From positions 1 through 34,775 of the forward strand of contig NZ_JACIDY010000012.1 of the NCBI RefSeq assembly GCF_014196615.1: a DNA stretch of 34,775 nucleotides. The letters are read 5' to 3'. Shown piece by piece: positions 9,011 to 17,531 of the stretch. The first letter of the stretch is position 1; each line of letters begins with the position of its first letter. The notes beneath the pieces were generated by a model that saw nothing but the letters and a program-made list of their open reading frames with translations, searched no databases and was not told the DNA's origin. Source of the stretch: Novosphingobium fluoreni (GTDB lineage Bacteria; Pseudomonadota; Alphaproteobacteria; Sphingomonadales; Sphingomonadaceae). The translations under genes and the position numbers were made by a program.

Positions 9011-10159
9011 ATGCAGGTCAAGACGTTAGCCTCCCTCATCCTGCTTGCAGGCCTCGCCGGTTGCGCCACGCTTCCCACCAGTGGGCCGACGCGCAAGCAG
9101 ATCGAGAAGTCTGCGGCAACCGAGGCAACGCTACCGATCAAGGTGGTCCACGTGGTCACGGCTGCTGACCTCCCCGCATCCGAAACCTCTGCCACCGCCG
9201 CCAGATTTCTCCCTGAGCTTGCGCCACCACCAACGGACATGGTCGGCCCTGGCGATGTGTTGAACATCAATATTTATGAGGCTGGCGTGACGCTTTTCGC
9301 CGGTTCCGGCGGCGGGGCTGGCAGCCAGGGCGGCGCATTGACGGCAGACCCCGGCGTCCGCGCCCAGCGGCTGCCCCCCAATCGCGTGAATGACGATGGT
9401 GACATTTTCATTCCTTATGGTGGCAAGCTGCACGTCGTGGGCCACACCCTGGGCGAAGTGGAAACAATGATCAGGCGGTCATTGCGCCGGGTCTCCGAAA
9501 ATCCGCAAGTCGTGGTGACGCTCGACCAAGCCATTACGAATTCCGTCATCATGAGCGGCGAGGTGGCTAAGCCCGGTCGCCTGGTGCTGCAGACCAACCG
9601 GGAAACCCTGTCTGACGTCGTGGCGCTCGCCGGCGGCTATCGCGGCAATGCTCGTGACTTGTCCCTGCGGGTGGTTCGGCGCAACGAAAAATTCGATATC
9701 CGCATGGACGAACTCGTCTCGAACCCCTCCCTTGACGTGCGGGCTTACCCGGGTGACCGGCTTATGCTCATCAACGCCCCCAAGTCCTTTGCCGTGCTGG
9801 GTGCAGGTAGCAGGGTTGAGCAACTGCCCTTCACCCGCTCATCGATCACGCTGGCCGAAGCGATGTCCAACGCCGGAGGCGTCAACCCCAACCAAGGCGA
9901 TCCCGCAGCCGTCTTCGTGTTCCGCTATGTCACCGATGCGCAGGGCAACGAAGAACCAGTTGTCTATCACTTCAATATGATGAAAGCTGGCTCATATTTC
10001 GTGGTGCAGCGCTTCGAGATGCGAGACCGGGACGTTCTCTACTTCGGTAATGCGGCTGCGAATCAACCTGGCAAGCTGTTCCAATTGATCAGCCAGCTGT
10101 TTACCCCACTCATGACCGTAACTGCTGCCGTGCAAACGGTAAATAACAGCAACAACTAA
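9011..10159 (+). CDS. Outer-membrane polysaccharide export lipoprotein (Wza/KpsD-like)
   Basis: The 382-aa product begins with a clear lipoprotein signal (QVKTLASLILLAGLAGC), with lipidated Cys18 and then a GPT-containing segment as in many Wza/GumB-type proteins. The poly_export domain starts near MVGPGDVLNINIYE (about 77-91) and SLBB-like repeats follow. The family forms the outer-membrane exit channel for capsule or exopolysaccharide and works with the KpsE/M/T proteins encoded divergently. ATG 9011 was chosen over the frame opening at 8873 because it places the signal peptide at the N-terminus. It heads a rightward group with a glycosyltransferase, a DUF1796 protein and an esterase. The size is nearer Wza than the larger KpsD. 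Confidence 0.93.
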   Translation: MQVKTLASLILLAGLAGCATLPTSGPTRKQIEKSAATEATLPIKVVHVVTAADLPASETSATAARFLPELAPPPTDMVGPGDVLNINIYEAGVTLFAGSGGGAGSQGGALTADPGVRAQRLPPNRVNDDGDIFIPYGGKLHVVGHTLGEVETMIRRSLRRVSENPQVVVTLDQAITNSVIMSGEVAKPGRLVLQTNRETLSDVVALAGGYRGNARDLSLRVVRRNEKFDIRMDELVSNPSLDVRAYPGDRLMLINAPKSFAVLGAGSRVEQLPFTRSSITLAEAMSNAGGVNPNQGDPAAVFVFRYVTDAQGNEEPVVYHFNMMKAGSYFVVQRFEMRDRDVLYFGNAAANQPGKLFQLISQLFTPLMTVTAAVQTVNNSNN

Positions 10160-10170
10160 GGAATATGAGC

Positions 10171-10200
10171 GTAGAGCGCTTGCTTAAGTAAGTGCTCTAC
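10171..10200 (+). promoter_or_regulatory. 30-base near-perfect palindrome after the export lipoprotein gene
   Basis: The arms GTAGAGC...GCTCTAC extend inward to form a 13-bp stem with a 4-base loop. Two of the pairs are G-U only when read as plus-strand RNA, which favours a transcript of this operon. No T run follows, so it is more likely an mRNA processing or stability hairpin than a simple terminator. Confidence 0.5.
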
Positions 10201-10213
10201 CACATCTCTTCAG

Positions 10214-11458
10214 ATGGCCTCACTTTTTCAACCTTTCTTGGATCTATTACCTTATCGCCTTGAGCAGGCTCTAGGTAACCCAACTTTACGGAGCGTACGG
10301 GTCAGGCGTGTTCGACGCTCCAAAAGGACAGCCGTACCAGCGTCCAAAACACGTCGCCGGCTCTTCATCGACCTTGCGGTGATCAGCAAGCACGATGCAG
10401 GTACAGGGATACAACGGGTCGTCAGAGAATTGGCCCTATCCCTCATTGATGAAGCCCCTACAAATTGGGATATCCATTTTGTAGCCGCTACAAGGCGACG
10501 CAAATATCATCTGATTTCTTGGCCCTCCCCGCTCGAGCCAGTCGACTTCACACCTATAACCAGCACCCCAGGAGATATATTCCTAGGCCTAGATTACTCC
10601 CTTGACGCGGTTCGTCGGCATAGAAAGCAACTTGCAGCCTTTCGGCGAAATGGAGGCACTCTGTGGTTTCTGGTCCATGATCTGTTACCGTTGGAGAAGC
10701 CGGAATGGTTTTCGACGAACACCGTGATCCGGTACAAGGCGTGGCTTGGCATCCTTGCAGGCCTTGCGGATGGCTTCCTATGCAATTCGAAGCAGACGGA
10801 AGAAGACCTTAAACGCAATCTTGACAAGGAGTTCGGTCTCAAGGACGGCTACTCGACGGTCGTTCTACCCATGGGCCACAAGATCAGCGATCCCCCGCTC
10901 ATTCCGTCGGATACCAGGTCGCAACCTGCACGGTTTGATGCCCGGGCGCCATTCTTTCTGATGGTCGGCACACTCGAGCCGCGCAAGGGTCATGGCGATA
11001 TGCTCGCTGCATTCAGCCGTTTATGGGCCGATGGCGCGCCTGAAAGGCTGGTGCTTGTCGGTCGGACTGGCTGGCAAGTCGACGGCTTGCATCAGGCTAT
11101 TCTGAATCATCCCGAGCATGGACGTAAGCTATTCTGGTTCGACGATGTCGACGATGCGGAACTCTTCGATCTTTACGAAAACTGCTCGGGCGGCATAATC
11201 GCATCATACGGTGAAGGCTTTGGCCTTCCCTTGGTGGAATTTCTTGGCCACGGGAAACCAGTATTCGCCAGAGATTTGGCCGTCTTCCGTCCTCATGCCA
11301 AGATGGGAGTTAACTACTTTCCAGTCGATGCCAATGACACACTTTTAGCTACATACCTGCAATCCTGGATGAACGACGTCAACGCCAATAGGATCATGGT
11401 CACCCGGCCAGATACGTCCTGGAAAACCTCTGCTCAGGTTTTGATATCAGCCGTTTAG
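10214..11458 (+). CDS. Glycosyltransferase family 4 (GT-B)
   Basis: The 414-aa protein has an N-terminal half with GTGIQRVVRE at 63-72 and a conserved HDLLP at 155-159. The C-terminal Rossmann half has LMVGTLEPRKGH at 249-260, LVGRTGW at 281-287 and the donor-binding EGFGLPLVE at 334-342. These are standard GT4 motifs. It transfers a nucleotide-sugar-activated residue to the growing surface polysaccharide in the cytoplasm. The start has no clear ribosome binding site; the hairpin at 10171-10200 lies 13 bases upstream. The first 50 residues are basic and unlike the family core, so a later start is possible. Donor and linkage cannot be told. Confidence 0.92.
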   Translation: MASLFQPFLDLLPYRLEQALGNPTLRSVRVRRVRRSKRTAVPASKTRRRLFIDLAVISKHDAGTGIQRVVRELALSLIDEAPTNWDIHFVAATRRRKYHLISWPSPLEPVDFTPITSTPGDIFLGLDYSLDAVRRHRKQLAAFRRNGGTLWFLVHDLLPLEKPEWFSTNTVIRYKAWLGILAGLADGFLCNSKQTEEDLKRNLDKEFGLKDGYSTVVLPMGHKISDPPLIPSDTRSQPARFDARAPFFLMVGTLEPRKGHGDMLAAFSRLWADGAPERLVLVGRTGWQVDGLHQAILNHPEHGRKLFWFDDVDDAELFDLYENCSGGIIASYGEGFGLPLVEFLGHGKPVFARDLAVFRPHAKMGVNYFPVDANDTLLATYLQSWMNDVNANRIMVTRPDTSWKTSAQVLISAV

Positions 11459-11547
11459 ATTTTACAGTGTTAGGGTTTAGAGTTGGACGTCGCGGAGCTA
11501 GTATCGCGCAAACCCTGCGGCGTGTTGAGGACGATCAAGGATTTGGA

Positions 11548-12420
11548 ATGGCCGGTACAGCTCTAGAAGCAGCCTACGCGATTTATCAATCGCTTCTGCG
11601 GCGCGACCCCGATCCTAATGGGGTTAATGGAGTTGTGCATACACTTACGGTCAATGGGCTTGGGCCAGGCTTGGAAACAGCCATCACCAGCATGGTCGCA
11701 AGCGAAGAGTACAAGAGTATAATTCACAGTGAATTTGATTATGCCCTGGCTTTGCGAGAGAAGCCTGGCAGGGTTATCGATGGTAAAGAAGTATCTCATA
11801 TCATCTCTTTGGGTACGCACTGCCAGACCAGCTCAATCCTGAAGAAGTATGGTTTGAAAATAGAGTCATACCCGTTCGATTGGCTCTTCAACTCACCCTC
11901 GGCGATCCTGCACAGCGTCAACGATGACTTCGCGACTTTCCTGGATCAATCCCAATATAAATCCCTCCCGCCCTATGAGGGTGAGCCTAGGGCACAACAT
12001 AATTACTATTTGAAGAATCATGGGGTAGAAGTCTTCTTTCCGCATCGGGATCCCACCACCAATACGGATTATGCGTTCTTTCAAAGATGCGTACATCGCT
12101 TTCGTGCCGCCATTGGGAGCGATACCGCCAAGCTGTTCGTCATCATCTCACGCGAGGAGCACGATCTCGTTAATCGCTTTGATGAGTTGCATGACTGGGT
12201 TAGGAAGATTGGACATGCCAACATTCTGGCAATCCAACTTCGTGAGCCAAATGGCAACCGCGCCATTCGGAAACTCAAAGTCTCGGACTGCGGCGACCTG
12301 TACGAGTTCACGCCGATTTCGACAGAGGCCGGTGTTGGCTTCCCAGATCTCCTGGATGACCTGAGCGTGGTACAACTCGTCATGCAATACAAAATAGCAT
12401 CATCGGCCAGGTCAGTCTGA
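11548..12420 (+). CDS. DUF4214 plus DUF1796 (papain-like) protein
   Basis: The 290-aa protein opens with one DUF4214 unit at 3-60 (YQSLLRRDPDPNG to ASEEYKS). A DUF1796-like domain follows, starting at ISLGTHCQTSSILKKYGL (86-103) and continuing SYPFDWLF (107-114). DUF1796 is described as a putative papain-like cysteine peptidase family, and Cys92 would be the nucleophile; no activity on a known substrate is established. ATG 11548 is preferred because an AAGG lies about 8 bases before it and the DUF4214 unit then starts the protein. The same frame is open back to a GTG at 11467. It follows the GT4 gene and precedes the esterase by one base, so all three are probably one operon. Confidence 0.75.
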   Translation: MAGTALEAAYAIYQSLLRRDPDPNGVNGVVHTLTVNGLGPGLETAITSMVASEEYKSIIHSEFDYALALREKPGRVIDGKEVSHIISLGTHCQTSSILKKYGLKIESYPFDWLFNSPSAILHSVNDDFATFLDQSQYKSLPPYEGEPRAQHNYYLKNHGVEVFFPHRDPTTNTDYAFFQRCVHRFRAAIGSDTAKLFVIISREEHDLVNRFDELHDWVRKIGHANILAIQLREPNGNRAIRKLKVSDCGDLYEFTPISTEAGVGFPDLLDDLSVVQLVMQYKIASSARSV

Positions 12421-12421
12421 A

Positions 12422-13315
12422 GTGTCTCGCACTTGGGCACTTTCACTGGTCGCCTCGACCATTGCCGTCTGTGCCTGTCAAGCCAAGCCTACCGAGCCAC
12501 AGCAGGTAGAACCGAGCACAGCAATATTGCTCGCTACAGGAACTGTCCATGGCGCTCAGGGGCCGGAGATTTGGTTTGGGCCCGATGGCTACAGGAATGT
12601 GCGCAACATCACGCAGGCGTCGGTTCTACCTGTTTTACCAGCAATGGGGAAGGGAACTGGTGAAGCGGCTGTGATCTTCCCGGGTGGCGGGTTCATGACG
12701 CTTTCCTATGATTGGGAAGGCGTGAAGGTTGCGCAGGCTCTCGCAAATCGTGGGATCGCCGCTTTCGTTGTCAAGTACAGGCTCGTCCCCACACCACGGG
12801 ACGAGACATCATTTAAGAACTTTTACGACAAGCAAATGTCCGCTTGGGTGGGAAAGCCGGGCGAGAGGCTGAACATTGCCGTTCCGACTTATGCCATAGA
12901 GGATGGTAAAGCCGCGCTGGCATTGGTCCGCAGTAGAGCCAAAGCCTGGAAAATTGACCCGACCCGCGTTGGGGTCATGGGATTTTCTGCTGGGGCGATG
13001 GCGGCGTTGCGGGTGGCTACAGCTTCGACCGGTCAGCAGAGGCCCGCCTTTGCGGCGTTGCTTTATCCGCCTATGGAAAGTATTCAGGTTCCAAACGATG
13101 CACCACCTGCATTCGTGGCAATGGCGTTAGACGACCCCCTATCAGGCCGCGCAGGTTTCGGCTTGATCGAGAGTTGGATGCACGCGGGACGCCCCATCGA
13201 GTTCCATGGTTATCAAAAGGGCAAACATGGCTTCTCCCTTGGCCGAGAGCGAACCACGACGTTAGGCTGGATCGATCAGTTTGTGTCGTGGCTACAGATG
13301 AATGGGCCTCCCTGA
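12422..13315 (+). CDS. Exported alpha/beta hydrolase, carbohydrate-esterase-like lipoprotein
   Basis: The 297-aa protein has a short hydrophobic leader (WALSLVASTIAVCAC) with Cys17 or Cys19 as possible lipid attachment sites. The alpha/beta-hydrolase features are an oxyanion PGGG at 87-90, nucleophile GFSAG with Ser189, an acid at Asp237 or Asp238 and His269 in KGKHGF. The closest recognisable group is acetyl-xylan-esterase-like (BD-FAE, COG0657-type) hydrolases. In a capsule operon the natural guess is removal of acetyl or other ester groups from the polymer in the envelope. The start is GTG 12422, one base after the preceding stop, so it depends on coupling. It is the last gene before a convergent junction. 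Confidence 0.83.
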   Translation: MSRTWALSLVASTIAVCACQAKPTEPQQVEPSTAILLATGTVHGAQGPEIWFGPDGYRNVRNITQASVLPVLPAMGKGTGEAAVIFPGGGFMTLSYDWEGVKVAQALANRGIAAFVVKYRLVPTPRDETSFKNFYDKQMSAWVGKPGERLNIAVPTYAIEDGKAALALVRSRAKAWKIDPTRVGVMGFSAGAMAALRVATASTGQQRPAFAALLYPPMESIQVPNDAPPAFVAMALDDPLSGRAGFGLIESWMHAGRPIEFHGYQKGKHGFSLGRERTTTLGWIDQFVSWLQMNGPP

Positions 13316-13413
13316 TCGGACTTGTCCTCAACCTTTTGGAAGTGGCTGGTCGGGCTACTTACGCCGACAGCAGCGGCTCGACTTGCCGACCTTAGACCAT
13401 CACGCAAACATCA

Positions 13414-13443
13414 TAGGCCCTTCTTCTCGGGTATGAGGGCCTA
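13414..13443. terminator. Inverted repeat between convergent genes
   Basis: TAGGCCCT and AGGGCCTA form a perfect 8-bp stem with a 14-base loop between the esterase and phosphomannomutase 3' ends. There is no T run on either side. Its location suggests a bidirectional transcription barrier, but it could be unrelated. The rest of 13316-13540 shows no gene. Confidence 0.35.
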
Positions 13444-13540
13444 CGAGCATCGTTCAGCGGTGCTGGCTTTAGGCGCGGCGGTGGACCTAACGGGTTGGCC
13501 TGCCTCGCTGCCATAAAACGCCGGTCAGCGCTGCCACTCT

Positions 13541-15043
13541 TTACCCCACCAACGTCGCCTCGCGCACGATCTCGAGCGCTTGCACGTTCAGCGAGGCCGC
13601 TCGCTCGGTGCTCGCCGCTTCGGTATAGCAGCGCAGTTCCGGGGCATTTCCGCTTGGGCGCAAGTGGATGATATCGCCGCTGTCGAACGTGATGCGCAGC
13701 CCGTCGGTGGTGTCGAACGCGGTGGCGGTTCCGGCGATCGCGCCGAACATTTGCGTCACCCGGGCCAGGACCTCGTCCTCGTTTCCGGCTTGGAGCTTTG
13801 CCAGCAGTGCTTGGCTCAGGTCCGTGGGCAGTTCCTGAATCCGGTCGCTGAAAGTGAAGCGTGCCGGCAGTCGCGCGAGCAAGGTCGATAGCGGCGCGCC
13901 CTGGCGCTTGGCTTCCACCAGCACCGCGATCATCGGCAGCGCGGCGTCGCGCGTCGGCAACGCGGGTAGCGTGCGCTGCTCGCGCACGATCGGCGAGCCC
14001 AGGATAAAGCCGCCGTTGGCCTCGTAGCCGCAAGCCGATGCGGAACCGTCGAGCAATCCGTTCATCGCTTCGATCACATAGGGCGAGCCGATGCGCGTGC
14101 GGCGAATCTCGTCGAACGATCCTGACAGCTCTAGAGCCGTGTTGCAGCTGACCGGGGTTGCGATCGCTTCGATCCCCAGCGCTTGCGCGCACAGGATGCC
14201 TAGGACGTCGCCACGCAGCCAGGTGCCCGTCTCGTCGGACAGCAGCGGCCGGTCGGAATCGCCATCGGTGGACAGGATCGCATCAAGGTCAAATTCGGCG
14301 GCCCAGCCATGAGCCAGGTCCTGATCCTCGGGCCGAACCGCTTCGGTATCCACCGGCACGAAGATTTCGGAGCGTCCGAGCCGGGTCACTTGCGCGCCCA
14401 GCCCTTCGAGAATTGCCACGAGAATGTCGCGTCCCACCGCAGAATGCTCGTAGACGCCTAGCTTGAGGCCCGACAGGGCATCGCTGCCGAAGAAGTCTGT
14501 ATAGCGCGCGATATAGGCGGTCGCGACATCGATCGCCGGCTCGGCCGCATCGGGCGTCTTCAGCATGCCTTGCTGATCGAACACGTCGGGTAGCGAGACC
14601 TCTTGCGCCCGCATCGCCATCTCGTCGGGCTTCAGCACTTCACCGTCGGCACGGTTGAACTTGATGCCATTGCGGTCGGCGGGGATGTGGCTGCCGGTCA
14701 CCATGATCGAGGGGATGCCCTTGCCGAACCCGTAAGCCGCAACCGCTGGAGAGGGCACGAAGCCGCAAGGATCGCATATGCCACCCATGGCGCGGATCGC
14801 CGCCGCGCAGGCCGCGATGATGCGGGGCGTCGATGGACGCAGATCGCCCGCGATGGCTACATGCACGCCGGCCGAGAACTGCCCGATCTGCGTCATGTGC
14901 TGGAGAAAACTGCAAGTATAGGCGAAGCACACCAGGTCGGTCATGTCGACAACCCGTCCCCTCGCCCCGCTTGTGCCGAACGCGACGCCAGAGCTTTCCA
15001 TCAGGTGCGAGATCGAAACCGTTTGTGTCATGGTAGTCTGCAT
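13541..15043 (-). CDS. manB: Phosphomannomutase / phosphohexose mutase
   Basis: The 500-aa alpha-D-phosphohexomutase converts mannose-6-phosphate to mannose-1-phosphate for GDP-mannose synthesis. It has FGTSGARG at 22-29, the phosphoserine loop TGSHIP with Ser118, the Mg-binding loop DGDSDR at 260-265 (Asp260, 262, 264), a GYEANGGF specificity loop at 339-346 and the phosphate-binding RPSGNAPELR at 462-471. All four domains are present. An AAAGGA lies 5-6 bases before ATG 15043. It follows the AAA ATPase gene on the same strand by about 40 bases. The guanylyltransferase that uses its product lies beyond that ATPase on the other strand. Phosphoglucomutase activity as well is possible in this family. 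Confidence 0.92.
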   Translation of the reverse strand: MQTTMTQTVSISHLMESSGVAFGTSGARGRVVDMTDLVCFAYTCSFLQHMTQIGQFSAGVHVAIAGDLRPSTPRIIAACAAAIRAMGGICDPCGFVPSPAVAAYGFGKGIPSIMVTGSHIPADRNGIKFNRADGEVLKPDEMAMRAQEVSLPDVFDQQGMLKTPDAAEPAIDVATAYIARYTDFFGSDALSGLKLGVYEHSAVGRDILVAILEGLGAQVTRLGRSEIFVPVDTEAVRPEDQDLAHGWAAEFDLDAILSTDGDSDRPLLSDETGTWLRGDVLGILCAQALGIEAIATPVSCNTALELSGSFDEIRRTRIGSPYVIEAMNGLLDGSASACGYEANGGFILGSPIVREQRTLPALPTRDAALPMIAVLVEAKRQGAPLSTLLARLPARFTFSDRIQELPTDLSQALLAKLQAGNEDEVLARVTQMFGAIAGTATAFDTTDGLRITFDSGDIIHLRPSGNAPELRCYTEAASTERAASLNVQALEIVREATLVG

Positions 15044-15082
15044 AATCCTTTGAATGCTATTAGCGTATGTGGGCGGTATTCG

Positions 15083-16255
15083 TCAGCCCGGCATGACGCG
15101 GCGCATGAAGGCATCGAACAGTGGCACCGTGAAGGCAGTGTCACCATGGGCCGGGCTGTAGAGCATACCCTTGGCGATGAGGCTGTTGCGTGTCGGCGCC
15201 ACGCTCGAGACTTTGACGCCCAATGCTTCGGCCACTTCGCCCGAGCGGTGTGGACCCGCGCCGCGATCGGCCATGGCGCGCAAGTAGCGCTTTTCTGCCG
15301 GGGTCAGCCTGTCGAAACGAACGCGGAAAAAGCTGGCGTCCAGCTCGGCCAGCGCACTCACGGCTGCGGCTTCGACATCGGCGGCGGTGATCGGGGAGCC
15401 CTCGGCCGCATCCCAGCTGTGCTTGCCCCATTCCTGCAGAAAATAAGGATAGCCTTGGGTCTGTGCGAAGATCGCATCCAGCGCGGCGTGCTCGATCGCC
15501 TCTTCCTCGCGCTCGATAGGGACACGGATCGCGTCATGTGCCGCCTCTGCGTCGAGTGGTCCGATCGTCACGAACTCGAACAATCTTTCCGCATAGGATT
15601 TCGCACGTCCCATCTGACCCAGCAGCTGTGGCAGTCCGGCCGCCAGCATTGTCACGGGCAAGCGCTTTTGCGCGGCGCGATGGAGCGCGCTGATCAACGC
15701 GGCGAGCTGCTCCTCTGGTACGTATTGCAGTTCGTCGATCACCAGCACGACGGCGCTCTGCCGCTCCTGCGCCGCTTCCCCGACCGCGACGATCAGATCG
15801 GCGAGATCGGCATCCAGGTCGCCGCTGTCGGCGAGACCAGGCTCCGGCTCGAAGTCGAGCGCGACTTCCAGGTCGTCGTACTTGACCTTGAGCTTGGCAA
15901 AGCCCGCCAAGGCCTTGAGCGCGCGCGAGACGCCAGCGGTCGCCTGCTTCATCCGGTCGAGCCGCAGCAGTGCCGCGCGCAAGGCCGGTACGAGGATGCC
16001 CGGCAGCGAGCGGTTCTCCGGCGCCTCAATCGCGACGATCGTCATGCCCTCACCTTCGGCGGCATCGCGCATGGCGGTAAGCAGCACGGTCTTGCCCACG
16101 CCTCTCAGGCCATAAAGGATACTGGGCCGCGCTGCCCGTCCGGCACGGATGCGGTCGAGCGCGATGGCATTGCGTTCGAGCAAGGCATCCCGCCCGGCGA
16201 GTTCGGGAGGCGGCGTGCCGGCACCAGGAGCGAAAGGGTTGCGGCGCGGATCCAT
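15083..16255 (-). CDS. Orphan AAA/STAND-like ATPase with C-terminal winged helix
   Basis: The 390-aa protein has Walker A GLRGVGKT at 49-56, Walker B LVIDELQ with Asp174-Glu175, and a sensor-like MLAAGLPQL. The C-terminus (about 312-388) reads as a winged helix-turn-helix with a GEVAEALGVKVSSV helix pair. The layout matches ORC/Cdc6-like AAA_16 ATPases found scattered in bacterial genomes with no fixed role. It sits between the two GDP-mannose genes and is divergent from the guanylyltransferase gene by 238 bases. Local regulation of sugar-nucleotide genes is possible, but nothing in the sequence demonstrates it. No toxin or nuclease domain is present and no strong ribosome binding site precedes the ATG. 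Confidence 0.85.
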   Translation of the reverse strand: MDPRRNPFAPGAGTPPPELAGRDALLERNAIALDRIRAGRAARPSILYGLRGVGKTVLLTAMRDAAEGEGMTIVAIEAPENRSLPGILVPALRAALLRLDRMKQATAGVSRALKALAGFAKLKVKYDDLEVALDFEPEPGLADSGDLDADLADLIVAVGEAAQERQSAVVLVIDELQYVPEEQLAALISALHRAAQKRLPVTMLAAGLPQLLGQMGRAKSYAERLFEFVTIGPLDAEAAHDAIRVPIEREEEAIEHAALDAIFAQTQGYPYFLQEWGKHSWDAAEGSPITAADVEAAAVSALAELDASFFRVRFDRLTPAEKRYLRAMADRGAGPHRSGEVAEALGVKVSSVAPTRNSLIAKGMLYSPAHGDTAFTVPLFDAFMRRVMPG

Positions 16256-16493
16256 AGTGAAGTTATGGCACTTTATAAAATTATCGTAAACCCGCTAAGA
16301 TGACTTGAAACTGATTCCTTTGAGTTTTTGGTGGGTAAAGTGCTGCCTTAGCTCACTTGTGCCGAGCCGAATGAAATGATCTCGAGCCACGGCACACACG
16401 GGGGGTTCAATCGCCTGTCCCATTGAGCGGCACAGGGGGCTTTTAGAGAAGGCGCACCTAGCATTCTAAGGACGCAACGCTAAAGAGCGCGCG

Positions 16494-17531
16494 ATGAGCA
16501 TCCTTGTACCCGTAGTCCTGTGTGGTGGCAGCGGCACGCGACTTTGGCCGCGCAGCAGGGCGACCAAGCCTAAGCCGTTCCTGCCGCTCGTGGGCGACAC
16601 CACGCTGTTCCGGGCTACGCTGGAACGCTGCCCGGCGACCGAGGGCTTCGGCGCCCCGGTGGTCGTCACCGGCACCGCCCATATCGAGCATGTCGAGGAT
16701 CAGCTCGAAAACCGCGAAGGCGTCCAGATCATTGTCGAGCCTTGCGCGCGCAACACGGCAGCCGCGATCACGCTGGCGGCGCTGCGCCTGCCTGAGGACG
16801 CGATCATGCTGGTGTGCCCCAGCGACCATCACATCGGCGACACCAAGGCCTTTGCCCAAGCGGCCTGCGCGGCCGCCGAGTTGGCCGAGCAAGGCTGGCT
16901 GGTCAGCTTCGGCATCGAGGCGACCGCGCCCGAGACCGGCTTTGGCTATCTCAAGCGCGGGGAGGCCATCGGCGACCAGGCCTATCGCACCGCGCAGTTC
17001 GTCGAGAAACCCGACCTGGAACGCGCCAAGTCGTTCCTAGCCGAAGGCGTCTACGCCTGGAACGGCGGCATCTTCGCGTTCAAGGTAGGCGACTTCCTCA
17101 AGGAGATGAAGGCGCACCGCCCGCAGATCCTGGCCGCCGTGCGCAAGGCAGTCGACCAAGGCCACAGCGATGGGCACCGCTTCCATCCCGACGCGCAGGC
17201 CTTTGCCGCGGTCGACAGCGAATCAGTGGACTACGCGGTGATGGAGAACACCGGCCGCGCGGCGATGGTGCCGGCCGACATGGCCTGGTCGGACATCGGC
17301 AACTGGCAGGCCCTGCATGTCGCGCGCGACCGTGACGAGCAGGGCAACGCGACGCGCGGCGACGTCGAACTGGTCGATTGCCGCAATGTCCTGGTCGACA
17401 GCGATGGCCCCAAAGTCTCGGTGATCGGTTTGGAGGACGTCTTTGTCGTGGTCGATGGCAACGACATCATGATCACCACCGCCGCCGGTGCCCAGAAGGT
17501 CGGCAAGCTTTCAGGCGCGGTGAACCAGTAG
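16494..17531 (+). CDS. manC: Mannose-1-phosphate guanylyltransferase (single-domain)
   Basis: The 345-aa nucleotidyltransferase makes GDP-mannose from mannose-1-phosphate and GTP. It has the signature GGSGTRLWPRSR at 11-22, PKPFLPL (usually PKQF in the family), the metal-binding PSDHHIGD near 104-111 and FVEKP near 165. It stops at about 345 residues, so it lacks the cupin isomerase domain of the bifunctional ManC/AlgA type; mannose-6-phosphate must come from a separate isomerase, not found here. AAAGAG lies about 6 bases before the ATG. Together with the phosphomannomutase it feeds mannosyl donor, or GDP-fucose-type derivatives, to the glycosyltransferases on this plasmid. Confidence 0.94.
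   Translation: MSILVPVVLCGGSGTRLWPRSRATKPKPFLPLVGDTTLFRATLERCPATEGFGAPVVVTGTAHIEHVEDQLENREGVQIIVEPCARNTAAAITLAALRLPEDAIMLVCPSDHHIGDTKAFAQAACAAAELAEQGWLVSFGIEATAPETGFGYLKRGEAIGDQAYRTAQFVEKPDLERAKSFLAEGVYAWNGGIFAFKVGDFLKEMKAHRPQILAAVRKAVDQGHSDGHRFHPDAQAFAAVDSESVDYAVMENTGRAAMVPADMAWSDIGNWQALHVARDRDEQGNATRGDVELVDCRNVLVDSDGPKVSVIGLEDVFVVVDGNDIMITTAAGAQKVGKLSGAVNQ

Noticed and set aside
14603..16303. 566-aa plus-strand open frame opposite phosphomannomutase and the AAA ATPase
   Set aside because: It is the antisense shadow of two well-supported GC-rich genes; its residues show no motif and are rich in Arg, His and Gly as shadows are.
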